A stretch of DNA of 64,000 bases from the NCBI RefSeq assembly GCF_037482285.1, contig NZ_JBBEYB010000015.1, positions 1 through 64,000 on the forward strand, read 5' to 3'. Of this stretch, positions 36,911 through 46,956 are shown one piece after another. The stretch's first letter is position 1. Every line of letters starts with the position of its first letter. Made by a program: the position numbers and the translations under genes. Source of the stretch: Aquabacterium sp029268225. GTDB lineage: Bacteria > Pseudomonadota > Gammaproteobacteria > Burkholderiales > Burkholderiaceae_C. The notes under the pieces are model-generated. The model was not told where the DNA came from and did not search any database. It was given only the letters and a program-made list of their open reading frames with translations.

Positions 36911-37378
36911 ATGGACCTGCGTAAACTCAAAACACTGATCGACCTCGTCTCCGAGTCCAACGTCTCGGAGCTGGAAATCACCGAGGCCGACGGCAAAGTC
37001 CGCATCGTCAAGGCGGGTGCCGCCCCCGTGGTCATGATGCAGGCTGCTCCGCAAGCCGCCCCGGTCGCCGCTGCTGCGGCTGCCCCGGCCGCTGCCGAAG
37101 CCGCCCCGGCCGCCGCTGCAGCCCCCGCACCTGCTGTCGAAACTGGTCACGTGGTGACCTCGCCGATGGTCGGCACTTTCTACCGCGCCTCCAGCCCGGG
37201 CGCCAAGGCCTTCGCCGAAGTGGGCGACACCGTCAAGGCCGGTCAGGCCGTCTGCATCATCGAAGCCATGAAGATCATGAACGAGATCGAAGCCGACAAG
37301 GACGGCGTGATCTCCAAGATCCTGGTGGAAAACGGCAAACCTGTCGAATACGGCCAGCCTCTGTTCATCATTGAATAA
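36911..37378 (+). CDS. accB: Biotin carboxyl carrier protein of acetyl-CoA carboxylase
   Basis: 155 residues. The N-terminal dimerisation segment (MDLRKLKTLIDLVSESNV) is followed by an Ala/Pro-rich linker (residues 45-80) and the biotinyl domain with CIIEAMKIMNEIEADK, in which the Lys (about residue 121) carries biotin. It shuttles carboxyl groups in malonyl-CoA synthesis. The ATG at 36911 follows GGAG. It lies 15 bp upstream of accC in the same operon. Confidence 0.97.
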   Translation: MDLRKLKTLIDLVSESNVSELEITEADGKVRIVKAGAAPVVMMQAAPQAAPVAAAAAAPAAAEAAPAAAAAPAPAVETGHVVTSPMVGTFYRASSPGAKAFAEVGDTVKAGQAVCIIEAMKIMNEIEADKDGVISKILVENGKPVEYGQPLFIIE

Positions 37379-37393
37379 GGCGGGGACTTCGCC

Positions 37394-38743
<1,350 letters not shown>

Positions 38744-38756
38744 GGTCAGCACACCC

Positions 38757-39707
38757 ATGGCATTGTTTGAACTGACCCTGCTGGCCAAAGAGGCCGAAGT
38801 CGAAACCCTGAGCGATGCGCTCATGGAAATCGACGCCCTGTCGGTTTCGGTGGAAGACGCCGACGCCGACACCGAGCACGAAGAAGCCCTGTGGGGCGAG
38901 CCCGGCATGCCGGTGCCCCGAGAAGCCTGGCAGCGCTCGACCCTGAAGTGCCTCTTCCCGAGCGAGGCCGAGGCCCTGGAGGCCGCCACCCTGATCCTGG
39001 CGCAGGACTGGGCCACGGACATCCATGTCCAGGGCATCCAGCCGGTGGACGAGCAGGACTGGGTGCGCCTGACGCAGTCCCAGTTCAAGCCCGTGCCCAT
39101 CACCGACAGCTTCTGGATCGTGCCGACCTGGCACGAAGTCCCCCCTGAGGCGAAGACGGTGATGCGCCTGGACCCAGGCCTGGCCTTTGGCACTGGCACC
39201 CACCCCACCACCCGCATGTGCCTGAAGTGGATCGCGCAAAACAGCGCGGCCTACCAGGGCCAGCGCGTGCTGGACTACGGTTGTGGTTCGGGCATCCTCG
39301 CCATTGGCGCAGCCCTGCATGGCTCGGGCGTGGTGGACGCGGTCGACATTGACCCGGCCGCGGTGGAGGCCACGGTGGCCAATGCCGAAGCCAACCTGGC
39401 GCACCTGAAGGCCGCCGACGGCAGCCTGCCCATCGTGGCCGGCCTGCCCGATGTGATCGGCGAAGCCCAGGCTACCTACCCGGTGGTGCTGGCCAACATC
39501 CTGGCCACGCCGCTGAAGATGCTGTCGCCGCTGCTGGCCGGTCACGTGGCACCAGGTGGCCATCTGGTGCTCGCCGGCATCCTGGCGCGCCAGGAGCAGG
39601 AGCTCAAGGACGCCTACGCGGAAGTGGGCCTGCAGTTGCAGGTCGCCAACGCCGAAGAGGGGTGGATCCTCATGACGGCGCAAAAACCGGCCAAATCAAT
39701 GGCATAA
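38757..39707 (+). CDS. prmA: Ribosomal protein L11 methyltransferase
   Basis: 316 residues. The N-terminal substrate-recognition domain is residues 1-125. The SAM site is in VLDYGCGSGILAIGAALHG around residue 171, with FGTGTHPTTRMCL preceding it and VVLANILATPLKML as the catalytic motif. It methylates L11. Its order after accBC is the usual one in Burkholderiales. Confidence 0.96.
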   Translation: MALFELTLLAKEAEVETLSDALMEIDALSVSVEDADADTEHEEALWGEPGMPVPREAWQRSTLKCLFPSEAEALEAATLILAQDWATDIHVQGIQPVDEQDWVRLTQSQFKPVPITDSFWIVPTWHEVPPEAKTVMRLDPGLAFGTGTHPTTRMCLKWIAQNSAAYQGQRVLDYGCGSGILAIGAALHGSGVVDAVDIDPAAVEATVANAEANLAHLKAADGSLPIVAGLPDVIGEAQATYPVVLANILATPLKMLSPLLAGHVAPGGHLVLAGILARQEQELKDAYAEVGLQLQVANAEEGWILMTAQKPAKSMA

Positions 39708-39716
39708 ACGGGCCTT

Positions 39717-41093
39717 ATGAGCCTGGCGACCCGATGCATCCACTGTGGCACGATCTTCAAGATCGTCGAAGACCAACTGAAGGTCTCTGAAGGCTGGGTG
39801 CGTTGTGGCCGCTGTCATGAGGTCTTCAACGCCCTGCCGACCCTGTTCGACATGGACAGCGAGGCGCCACCGCCTCGCCGTACGCCGGCACCTCCGACGC
39901 CTGAGCCGGCCGCGGTCAGTGCACCGCGTGCCGCCCCTGCGGCACCGCCACCTCAGCCTGCCCCAGCGCCAAGCTTCGGCCGCCTGACCGAAGACGAGTT
40001 GCCGCCCGAGCCGCCCCGGCCCGTACCGGCCACCACCGACTTCGAGCTCGACACCCGGGTCCCCGCGGAAGAGATGAGCTGGGGTCGCCGACCTGCGCCG
40101 GCGGCCTTTGACGAGCCGCCTCCGCCCGTCCGTTCCGCGCCAAGCGCGTCCGCCCCCTCCCCGCTGGCACCCCCACCGCTGCCAGAGTCCGATCTGCCCA
40201 GTACCGACGAGGCCGATGCCCTGGACTCACGCTACCTGATGCCGTCGAGCCGGGAGCGGGCCGTGCCGCGCCACCGCACACCGGGCCCAGAATTCGCCGA
40301 CGCCGAGTTCCCGCCCGACGCGCTGCTGGATGCCGAGGCCGAAGCCCACGGTCTGGCCATGCCGACCGCTTCCGAGCCCAGCGACGAGGCGACGCCATCA
40401 GCCTCGCGCTTCGTTTCAGCATCCCAGGAGAGCCCGCCTTCGGCCCCTGCACCTTTGAGCCCCCCCCCGGCCGCGCCCTCCAAGACTTCGGCCAAGCCCG
40501 CCCCCAAGAAAGCCTCCCGAGCCATCCCCCAGACCGAGACGCCGGCCTTCATCCGTCAGGCGCAACGGCAAGCCTTCTGGCGCCAGCCCTCGGTTCGTGG
40601 CGTGCTCACCGGCTTGTCCCTGGCCCTGCTGCTGTCCCTGGGCGCGCAGATCGTGCACCAGTTCCGCGACAACCTGGCCGCCCAACACCCGAGTTGGCGT
40701 GACGCCCTGACCTCGTGGTGCGAACTGGCGCACTGCACGCTGCGGCCGCCCCTGCGCATCGACGACCTGCAGGTGGACAGCGCGACCTTGCTGCGCGCCG
40801 ACTCCGAGGGGCCGCACCGTTACCGTCTGACCGTGGTGGTGCGCAACCGCGCCAACGTGGCCGTGGCCTGGCCCAACGTCGACCTGACCTTGACCGACAT
40901 CGCCGGCAGCGTGGTGGCCCGACGCAGCTTCTCGCCCACCGATGCCCTGTGGCACGACGGTGGCGAGCCCCCGACACGCTTTGGGGCGCGCCCGAGTGCC
41001 GTGCCCCCGCAGCGCAGCACCACGCTGGTCTGGCACCTCCGCGCCCCGACCCTGCAGCCCGCCGGCTACACCGCCGAGCTGTTCTACCCCTGA
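39717..41093 (+). CDS. Zinc-ribbon plus DUF3426 membrane protein
   Basis: 458 residues. The N-terminal zinc ribbon has two Cys pairs (C7/C10 and C30/C33: ATRCIHCG and VRCGRCHEVF), the MJ0042 type. A long Pro/Ala/Glu-rich disordered stretch covers residues 50-270. A single membrane helix lies around residues 300-320 (LTGLSLALLLSLGAQIV). The C-terminal extracytoplasmic domain is DUF3426. The function is unknown; the zinc ribbon points to nucleic-acid or protein binding in the cytoplasm linked to a periplasmic domain. It starts 9 bp after prmA and is probably in the acc operon. Confidence 0.85.
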   Translation: MSLATRCIHCGTIFKIVEDQLKVSEGWVRCGRCHEVFNALPTLFDMDSEAPPPRRTPAPPTPEPAAVSAPRAAPAAPPPQPAPAPSFGRLTEDELPPEPPRPVPATTDFELDTRVPAEEMSWGRRPAPAAFDEPPPPVRSAPSASAPSPLAPPPLPESDLPSTDEADALDSRYLMPSSRERAVPRHRTPGPEFADAEFPPDALLDAEAEAHGLAMPTASEPSDEATPSASRFVSASQESPPSAPAPLSPPPAAPSKTSAKPAPKKASRAIPQTETPAFIRQAQRQAFWRQPSVRGVLTGLSLALLLSLGAQIVHQFRDNLAAQHPSWRDALTSWCELAHCTLRPPLRIDDLQVDSATLLRADSEGPHRYRLTVVVRNRANVAVAWPNVDLTLTDIAGSVVARRSFSPTDALWHDGGEPPTRFGARPSAVPPQRSTTLVWHLRAPTLQPAGYTAELFYP

Positions 41094-41114
41094 TTCCCTT
41101 ACACGAGACCCACC

Positions 41115-42020
41115 ATGTCCGTCCTGATCTGCGGCTCCCTGGCCTTTGACACCATCACGACCTTCCCCGGCCGTTTCGCGCAGCAGATCCTGCCCGACCA
41201 GGTGCACATCCTGAACGTGTCCTTCCTGGTGCCCTCGATGCGCAAGGAGTTCGGGGGCTGCGCCGGCAACATCGCCTACAGCCTGCAACAGCTCGGCGGC
41301 GAGCCGCTGATCATGGCCACGCTGGGCAAGGACGGCGTGCTCTATCGCAACCACCTGGAAAACCTCGGCATCAGCCTGCAGCACGTGCACACGGTCGAGA
41401 ACGACTACACGGCCCAGGCCATCATCATCACCGACCAGGACAACAACCAGATCACGGCCTTCCACCCCGGTGCGATGGGCCAGGCCCACATCCAGCGCAT
41501 CGAAGCCAACCCGGCGATCCAGCTGGCCATCGTGGCCCCGGATGGCCGCGACGCCATGATCGAGCACGCCGAACAACTGCAGGCCGCCGGCATCCCCTTC
41601 GTGTTCGATCCGGGCCAAGGTCTGCCGATGTTCAACGGCGAGGAACTGCTGCGCTTCGTCAGCCAGGCCAGCTGGGTGGCGGTCAACGACTACGAAGGCA
41701 AGATGCTGGCCGAGCGCACCGGCCAGAGCCTGGCAGAGCTGTCGCGCGGTCACCTGCGCGGCCTGATCGAGACCCTGGGTGCCGAGGGCTGCAATGTGTA
41801 TGTGCAGGGTGAGGTCACCCATGTGCCCGGCGTCAAGGCCGCGGCCGTGGTCGACCCGACCGGCTGTGGCGATGCATTCCGTGGCGGCCTGCTGTTCGGT
41901 CTGTCGCAAGGCTGGGACCTGGTCAAGTCGGTGGCGCTGGCCAACCGCATTGGCGCCATCAAGATCGCTGTGGCCGGCCCGCAGAACTACACGCTCGACC
42001 GCGCTGCGCTGGGCGTCTGA
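41115..42020 (+). CDS. PfkB-family carbohydrate kinase (adenosine/ribokinase-like)
   Basis: 301 residues. GGCAGNIAYSLQQLGGEP and DPTGCGDAFRGGLLFG are the two PfkB signatures; the Asp of GCGDAF is the catalytic base. MSVLICGSLAFDTITTFPGRF at the start is typical of sugar or nucleoside kinases. The substrate cannot be told; adenosine and ribose analogues are candidates. It lies 21 bp after the DUF3426 gene. Confidence 0.88.
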   Translation: MSVLICGSLAFDTITTFPGRFAQQILPDQVHILNVSFLVPSMRKEFGGCAGNIAYSLQQLGGEPLIMATLGKDGVLYRNHLENLGISLQHVHTVENDYTAQAIIITDQDNNQITAFHPGAMGQAHIQRIEANPAIQLAIVAPDGRDAMIEHAEQLQAAGIPFVFDPGQGLPMFNGEELLRFVSQASWVAVNDYEGKMLAERTGQSLAELSRGHLRGLIETLGAEGCNVYVQGEVTHVPGVKAAAVVDPTGCGDAFRGGLLFGLSQGWDLVKSVALANRIGAIKIAVAGPQNYTLDRAALGV

Positions 42021-42044
42021 GCGCGCCGCGCCTGAGACACGAAC

Positions 42045-43085
42045 GTGCGTCGCAAACGCGGGGCTCACCCCCGCCGATGGATGGCTGCCCTGTGCCTGGC
42101 CGCGGTGGGTGCCTGGTCAGCCCATGCGGGCTGGTTTGACGGTGGCCGCATGACCGCGACGGGTGCGAGCCTGAGCCTGGCCACCTGGAACCTGGAGTGG
42201 CTGATGACTCCGGCCACCCAGGCCGAACTGAGCGTGCGCTGCCAACGCCAGCAGCCGCGCAGCCATGAACGCGCCCTGCCCTGCACGCCGGGTCGCACGC
42301 CCCCGCCCGCACGCACCCAGGCCGATCTGGAGGCGCTGGCGCGTACCGCACAGACCCTGCACACCCCGCGCCGCGTGGATGTGGTGGCACTGCAGGAGGT
42401 GGACGGCCCCGAGGCCGCTCGGCAGGTGTTTCGCCAAGGCTGGAAGCTGGACTGCTTTGAGCGCCGCGCGCACCCACAGAAAGTGGGCTTTGCCATCCGA
42501 GAGGGCGTGCCCTACCGCTGCAATGGTGAGCTCAGCGCGCTGGATGTAGACGGGGGCTCACGCGCCGGCGCCGACCTCACGATCTACCCCGGCACGGCCC
42601 ACGAGATCCGCCTGCTCAATGTGCATTTGAAAAGCGGCTGTTTCCGCGGCGACCTGGACCGTGAGTTCAGCTCCTGTCGCGGGCTGCAACGCCAGGCCCC
42701 GGTGGTGGAGGCATGGATCGACCAACGCGTGCGGGAAGGCGTGGCGTTTGCCATCCTGGGCGACTTCAACCGCCACCTGGACCAGGATGAGCGCCGCGCG
42801 GCCGGCCCGGACGAAAACGCGCCGCTGAACCTGCTGCCCGCCTGGAGCGACGATCAGCCTCGCGGCGCCGTGCTGCACCGTGTCACCGCTGGTCAACCGT
42901 ATCTGCCCTGCGATGCCGATGACCGGCACAGCCGCTACATCGACGACATCCTGCTCAGCGACAGCCTGAAGGCCCGATATGAGAACAGGCGCGCCACCTT
43001 GCGGATGACGCGCCTGTCGTATGACCCACAGGACCGTGGCCGACAACTCTCCGACCACTGCCCCTTGATCTGGTCAGCCGACTGA
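42045..43085 (+). CDS. Exported endonuclease/exonuclease/phosphatase-family protein
   Basis: 346 residues. A likely signal peptide (WMAALCLAAVGAWSAHA) leads to the EEP domain: LATWNLEWLMT, VVALQEVDGPEA, the divalent-metal motif ILGDFNRHLD and the terminal SDHCPLIW. The fold hydrolyses phosphodiesters or phosphomonoesters; an exported nuclease or phosphoesterase is likely. The GTG at 42045 is preferred because it retains the positive charges before the signal helix; an ATG at 42081 is an alternative. Confidence 0.85.
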   Translation: MRRKRGAHPRRWMAALCLAAVGAWSAHAGWFDGGRMTATGASLSLATWNLEWLMTPATQAELSVRCQRQQPRSHERALPCTPGRTPPPARTQADLEALARTAQTLHTPRRVDVVALQEVDGPEAARQVFRQGWKLDCFERRAHPQKVGFAIREGVPYRCNGELSALDVDGGSRAGADLTIYPGTAHEIRLLNVHLKSGCFRGDLDREFSSCRGLQRQAPVVEAWIDQRVREGVAFAILGDFNRHLDQDERRAAGPDENAPLNLLPAWSDDQPRGAVLHRVTAGQPYLPCDADDRHSRYIDDILLSDSLKARYENRRATLRMTRLSYDPQDRGRQLSDHCPLIWSAD

Positions 43086-43104
43086 GGCTGACCTGATTGG
43101 CCGA

Positions 43105-43848
43105 TCAGGCCTTGCCTTGCGTGGCCACGGCCGCGGCGGCCTTGGCAGCGGCTTCGGCGTCGCCCAGGTAGTAGCGCTTGATGGGCTTGAGATCGGCGTC
43201 CAGTTCGTACACCAGCGGGATGCCGTTGGGGATGTTCAGGCCGACGATGTCGTCGTCGCTGATGTTGTCCAGGTACTTGACCAAGGCGCGGATGGAGTTG
43301 CCGTGGGCAGCGATCACGACGCGCTTGCCAGCCTTGATGGTCGGGGCGATCTCTTCGTTCCAGTACGGCAGCACGCGGGCCACGGTGTCCTTGAGGCACT
43401 CGGTCAGCGGAATCTGATCAGGCTGCAGGCCGGCGTAACGCAGGTCCTGACGCTGGCCCATCGGGTCGTTGGCATCCAGCGCTGGCGGCGGGGTGTCATA
43501 GCTGCGGCGCCACACCAGCACCTGCGCGTCGCCGTGCTTCTGGGCGGTCTCGGCCTTGTTCAGACCTTGCAGGCCACCGTAGTGGCGCTCGTTGAGGCGC
43601 CAGCTCTTGACCACCGGCAACCAGATGCGGTCCATCTCGTCGAGGCAGTAGTTCAGGGTGTGGATGGCACGCTTGAGCACCGAGGTGTAGGCGATGTCGA
43701 ACTCGTAGCCCTCGGCCTTGAGCAGCTGACCTGCCGACATGGCCTGCGACACGCCGGTGGGCGTCAGATCGACGTCGACCCAGCCGGTGAAGCGGTTTTC
43801 GAGGTTCCAGGTGGATTCGCCGTGGCGAATCAGGACGAGTTTGTACAT
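43105..43848 (-). CDS. gpmA: 2,3-bisphosphoglycerate-dependent phosphoglycerate mutase
   Basis: 247 residues from the ATG at 43848. LVLIRHGESTWN has the catalytic His, and the RRSYDTPPP loop, the NERHYGGLQGLNKAE segment and the second His in VIAAHGNSIRAL are all present. It interconverts 3- and 2-phosphoglycerate in glycolysis. The open frame extends upstream but without homology. It is divergent from the rhodanese gene across a 118-bp region holding a palindrome. Confidence 0.97.
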   Translation of the reverse strand: MYKLVLIRHGESTWNLENRFTGWVDVDLTPTGVSQAMSAGQLLKAEGYEFDIAYTSVLKRAIHTLNYCLDEMDRIWLPVVKSWRLNERHYGGLQGLNKAETAQKHGDAQVLVWRRSYDTPPPALDANDPMGQRQDLRYAGLQPDQIPLTECLKDTVARVLPYWNEEIAPTIKAGKRVVIAAHGNSIRALVKYLDNISDDDIVGLNIPNGIPLVYELDADLKPIKRYYLGDAEAAAKAAAAVATQGKA

Positions 43849-43904
43849 GACGTGCGATCCCATCGAGGTGAAAGTGGGCCGGTGCAGACCGGCCGGGCAA
43901 CCAG

Positions 43905-43920
43905 CGATTTTATAATCGCG
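43905..43920. promoter_or_regulatory. Palindrome in the gpmA/rhodanese divergent promoter region
   Basis: GCGATT-TTAT-AATCGC is a perfect 6-bp inverted repeat overlapping a TATAAT (43911-43916) that could serve as -10 for the plus-strand gene, with TATAAA on the other strand. It may be an operator or part of overlapping promoters. Confidence 0.4.
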
Positions 43921-43966
43921 CACGACCCGTGGCATCTTGCTCGCGGACAGACAAGAGAGCACTTGC

Positions 43967-44383
43967 ATGAATTCTTCGAGCTTCATCACAGCCAACTGGT
44001 ACTGGATCGTGGCCGCTGCCGCATCGGGCGGCATCTTGCTGTGGCAGCAGATCCGGTCGGGCGGCGCAGGCGGCGGCCTGACACCGACACAGGCTGTCCA
44101 GCTCATCAACAAACAAAAGGCCGTGGTGATCGACGTGTGCGAGCCGGCCGAGTTTGCCGCCGCTCACGTCACCGGCGCCAAAAACATCCCGCTGGGTCAG
44201 CTGGCCGAAGGCAAGGGCCTGCCGTCGAACAAGGCCCTGCCGCTGGTGGTGGTGTGCGCGGCCGGTACGCGCTCGGCCCGCGCCGTGGCGCAGTTGAAGA
44301 AGATGGGTTACGAGAACGCCCAGTCGCTGTCGGGGGGCCTGAAGGCCTGGCGCGAAGCGCACCTGCCGACCGAAAAGGCCTGA
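43967..44383 (+). CDS. Membrane-anchored rhodanese-like protein
   Basis: 138 residues. An N-terminal membrane helix (WYWIVAAAASGGILLW) is followed by a single rhodanese domain: VIDVCEPAEFAAAHVTGAKNIP, and VVVCAAGTRSARAVAQL, whose Cys-Ala-Ala-Gly-Thr-Arg loop is the active site. Rhodaneses move sulfane sulfur. The gene sits between gpmA and grxC/secB, as in other betaproteobacteria. ATG at 43967; upstream in-frame residues look unconserved. Confidence 0.9.
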   Translation: MNSSSFITANWYWIVAAAASGGILLWQQIRSGGAGGGLTPTQAVQLINKQKAVVIDVCEPAEFAAAHVTGAKNIPLGQLAEGKGLPSNKALPLVVVCAAGTRSARAVAQLKKMGYENAQSLSGGLKAWREAHLPTEKA

Positions 44384-44498
44384 TCGCCACCTGCCTGCCA
44401 CAGGTGCCTGATCTCCACACAGATCAGGCGGACTTGGGACTGCGGAGACAATCTCTCTGCCGTCCCAATTTTTTTGATTTCACCGAATCCACGACACC

Positions 44499-44759
44499 AT
44501 GCAAGCCGTCAAGATGTACACCACCCAGGTCTGCCCCTACTGCCAGCGGGCCAAGATGCTGCTCAAGCAGCGTGGGGTCGAGGCCATCGAAGAGATCCGC
44601 ATCGACCTGGATCCGGCGCAGCGCGAGCACATGATGACCATCACGGGCCGCCGTACCGTGCCGCAGATCTTCATCGGTGAGACCCACGTGGGCGGCTGCG
44701 ATGACCTGATCGCCCTGGATCAGCAAGGCGGCCTGCTGCCGCTGCTCAACGGCGACTGA
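44499..44759 (+). CDS. grxC: Glutaredoxin 3
   Basis: 86 residues. YTTQVCPYCQRAKMLLKQ carries the CPYC dithiol active site. GRRTVPQIFIG holds the cis-Pro, and HVGGCDDLIALDQ is the glutathione-binding end. It reduces disulfides using glutathione. It is upstream of secB, separated by 232 bp with no gene visible. Confidence 0.96.
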   Translation: MQAVKMYTTQVCPYCQRAKMLLKQRGVEAIEEIRIDLDPAQREHMMTITGRRTVPQIFIGETHVGGCDDLIALDQQGGLLPLLNGD

Positions 44760-44991
44760 GACCACGCACCGAGCTGACACAGCCCGTCTGGCGGGCATCC
44801 ACGCGCTCTTGCGCCCCGCCCCCGCCTGTTTGTGGGGGCCACACGCCGAGACTTCCTCGGGTGTCATGACTTGCGCCCAACAGAGGCGTCATCGGGCTGG
44901 TTCATAATCCTTGGCGATTGCCTGACTGGCCTGAACTTTTCGTGCCATGTGCAGCGCCCTGGATTGATCACCCGCACACCAAGGATTTCTC

Positions 44992-45441
44992 ATGAGCGAC
45001 CAAGCCAACCAACCTTCGTTCAGCATTCAGCGCATCTATCTGAAGGATCTGTCGCTGGAACTGCCGAATGCACCCCAGATCCTGCTGGAACAAGGCCAGC
45101 CCCAGGTGGACGTGCAGCTGAACCTGCACGCCGAGCCGGTGCAAGACGGTCTGTACGAAGTGTCGGTGACCGCCACCGTGACCACCAAGGTCAATGACAA
45201 GACCCTGTTCCTGGTCGAGGCCAAGCAAGCCGGTCTGTTCGAGATCCGCAACGTGCCGGAAGAGCAGATGCAGCCGATCATCGCCATCGCCTGCCCGCAG
45301 ATCGTCTACCCCTACCTGCGCGCCACCGTGGCCGACGTGATCAACCGCACCGGCTTCCCGCCCGTGCACCTGACCGAAGTGAATTTCCAGGCCATGTACG
45401 AAGCCCAGCTGCAGCAAGCCGCTGCCGCCGGCAACGCCTGA
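44992..45441 (+). CDS. secB: Protein-export chaperone SecB
   Basis: 149 residues. FSIQRIYLKDLSLELPNAP and VYPYLRATVADVINRTGFPPVHL are the SecB signature. It keeps preproteins unfolded and hands them to SecA. It is followed by gpsA after 4 bp, so the two form an operon, as in other proteobacteria. Confidence 0.97.
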   Translation: MSDQANQPSFSIQRIYLKDLSLELPNAPQILLEQGQPQVDVQLNLHAEPVQDGLYEVSVTATVTTKVNDKTLFLVEAKQAGLFEIRNVPEEQMQPIIAIACPQIVYPYLRATVADVINRTGFPPVHLTEVNFQAMYEAQLQQAAAAGNA

Positions 45442-45445
45442 GCGG

Positions 45446-46450
45446 ATGGGCACCAAGCTCGCCATTCTGGGAGCCGGGGCCTGGGGCACGGCGCTGGCCA
45501 TCAGCGCCGCGCGGCACCACCCCGAGGTGCTGCTGTGGGCCCGCGACGCCGCACAGGTCGCCGACATGCAGGCGGCGCGTTGCAACACGCGCTATCTGCC
45601 CGACGCACCGTTTCCTGACAGCCTGCGCCTGACCCACGACCTGAACGAGGCCGTGGCGCATGCGCGTGGCACTGACGGGTTGGTCATCATCGGCACACCC
45701 ATGGCGGCGCTGGGCAGCATGCTGCAAAGCTTACCCGACGATGCCGCCGCGCTGTGGTTGTGCAAGGGTTTTGAAAAAGGCAGTGGCCGCCTGGGCCGCG
45801 AGATTGCCGAAGCCTTGCGTCCGCACGCACGCAACGGTGTGCTGTCGGGCCCAAGCTTTGCCAACGAGGTGGCATTGGGCCAGCCCACCGCCCTGGTGGC
45901 AGCCAGCCGTGACACGGCCTTGGCCGAACAGGCTGTGGCCGCCTTCCACTCCGACAGCCTGCGCGTGTACACCTCGACCGACCCGATCGGCGTGGAGGTG
46001 GGAGGCGCCGTCAAGAACGTGCTGGCGATTGCCACCGGCATTGCAGATGGCCTGAACCTGGGGCTGAACGCCCGCGCCGCGCTGATCACGCGTGGCTTGG
46101 CCGAGATGACCCGCCTGGGCGTGGCCCTGGGCGCCCGTGCCGACACGTTCATGGGCCTGTCGGGCTTGGGCGACCTGGTGCTGACGGCCACCGGCAATCT
46201 GTCGCGCAACCGCACCGTGGGGCTGCAACTGGCCACGGGCAAGAAGCTCCCGCAGATCCTGCAGGACCTGGGCCATGTGGCCGAAGGGGTCTACAGCGCC
46301 GCCACCGTGTGGCAGCGTGCGCAGAGCCTGGGCGTGTCCATGCCCATCACCGAAGCGGTGGTGGCCGTGCTGGACGACCGCCTCAGCCCGGCGCAAGCCG
46401 TGGGTGCCTTGATGAGCCGCGAGGCCAAGGCCGAGGGCGGCGCTTTCTGA
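45446..46450 (+). CDS. gpsA: Glycerol-3-phosphate dehydrogenase [NAD(P)+]
   Basis: 334 residues. ILGAGAWGTALAISAA is the NAD(P)-binding loop; VLSGPSFANEVA, VGGAVKNVLAIATGIADG with the catalytic Lys, and RNRTVGLQLATG complete the active site. It makes glycerol-3-phosphate for phospholipids. ATG at 45446; GGATG overlaps the end of secB closely. Confidence 0.97.
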   Translation: MGTKLAILGAGAWGTALAISAARHHPEVLLWARDAAQVADMQAARCNTRYLPDAPFPDSLRLTHDLNEAVAHARGTDGLVIIGTPMAALGSMLQSLPDDAAALWLCKGFEKGSGRLGREIAEALRPHARNGVLSGPSFANEVALGQPTALVAASRDTALAEQAVAAFHSDSLRVYTSTDPIGVEVGGAVKNVLAIATGIADGLNLGLNARAALITRGLAEMTRLGVALGARADTFMGLSGLGDLVLTATGNLSRNRTVGLQLATGKKLPQILQDLGHVAEGVYSAATVWQRAQSLGVSMPITEAVVAVLDDRLSPAQAVGALMSREAKAEGGAF

Positions 46451-46477
46451 ACTGAGGCCGAGACTGCGCGGGTCAGC

Positions 46478-46948
46478 TCAGACGCTGCCCGCGTAGCCGT
46501 TTTGACGCCACGCTTCAAAGACCGCCACGGCCACGGCGTTGCTCAGGTTCAGGCTGCGCTGCTCCGGACGCATCGGCAGGCGCACGCGTTGCACCAGTGG
46601 GAAGCCGTCGCGCAAGGCGGGGTCCAGGCCCCGCGTTTCACAACCGAACACGAACCAATCGCCCGGCTGCCAGGCCACCTCGCCAAAAGGGCGACTGCCG
46701 CGCGTGGTGAAGGCAAACATGCGGCTGGGGTCGGGCTGCATCGCCTCGAGAAAGGCCTGCCAGCTGGCATGGCGACGCACCGGCGCGTACTCGTGATAGT
46801 CCAAGCCTGCGCGGCGCAACAACTTGTCGTCCATCGAAAAGCCCAGCGGCTCGATCAGGTGCAACTCGCAGCCGGTGTTGGCCGCCAGACGGATGACGTT
46901 GCCCGTGTTGGGCGGGATTTCGGGTTCGACGAGGACGATGCGGAACAT
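46478..46948 (-). CDS. trmL: tRNA (cytidine(34)/carboxymethylaminomethyluridine(34)-2'-O)-methyltransferase
   Basis: 156 residues from the ATG at 46948. MFRIVLVEPEIPPNTGNVIRL, FGCETRGLD and RSLNLSNAVAVAVFEAWRQ are SPOUT-fold motifs that bind SAM in a knot. It methylates the wobble position of certain tRNA-Leu. Upstream frame residues are unconserved. It is convergent with gpsA and 8 bp downstream of the sensor gene. Confidence 0.95.
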   Translation of the reverse strand: MFRIVLVEPEIPPNTGNVIRLAANTGCELHLIEPLGFSMDDKLLRRAGLDYHEYAPVRRHASWQAFLEAMQPDPSRMFAFTTRGSRPFGEVAWQPGDWFVFGCETRGLDPALRDGFPLVQRVRLPMRPEQRSLNLSNAVAVAVFEAWRQNGYAGSV

Positions 46949-46956
46949 GGCCCGCA

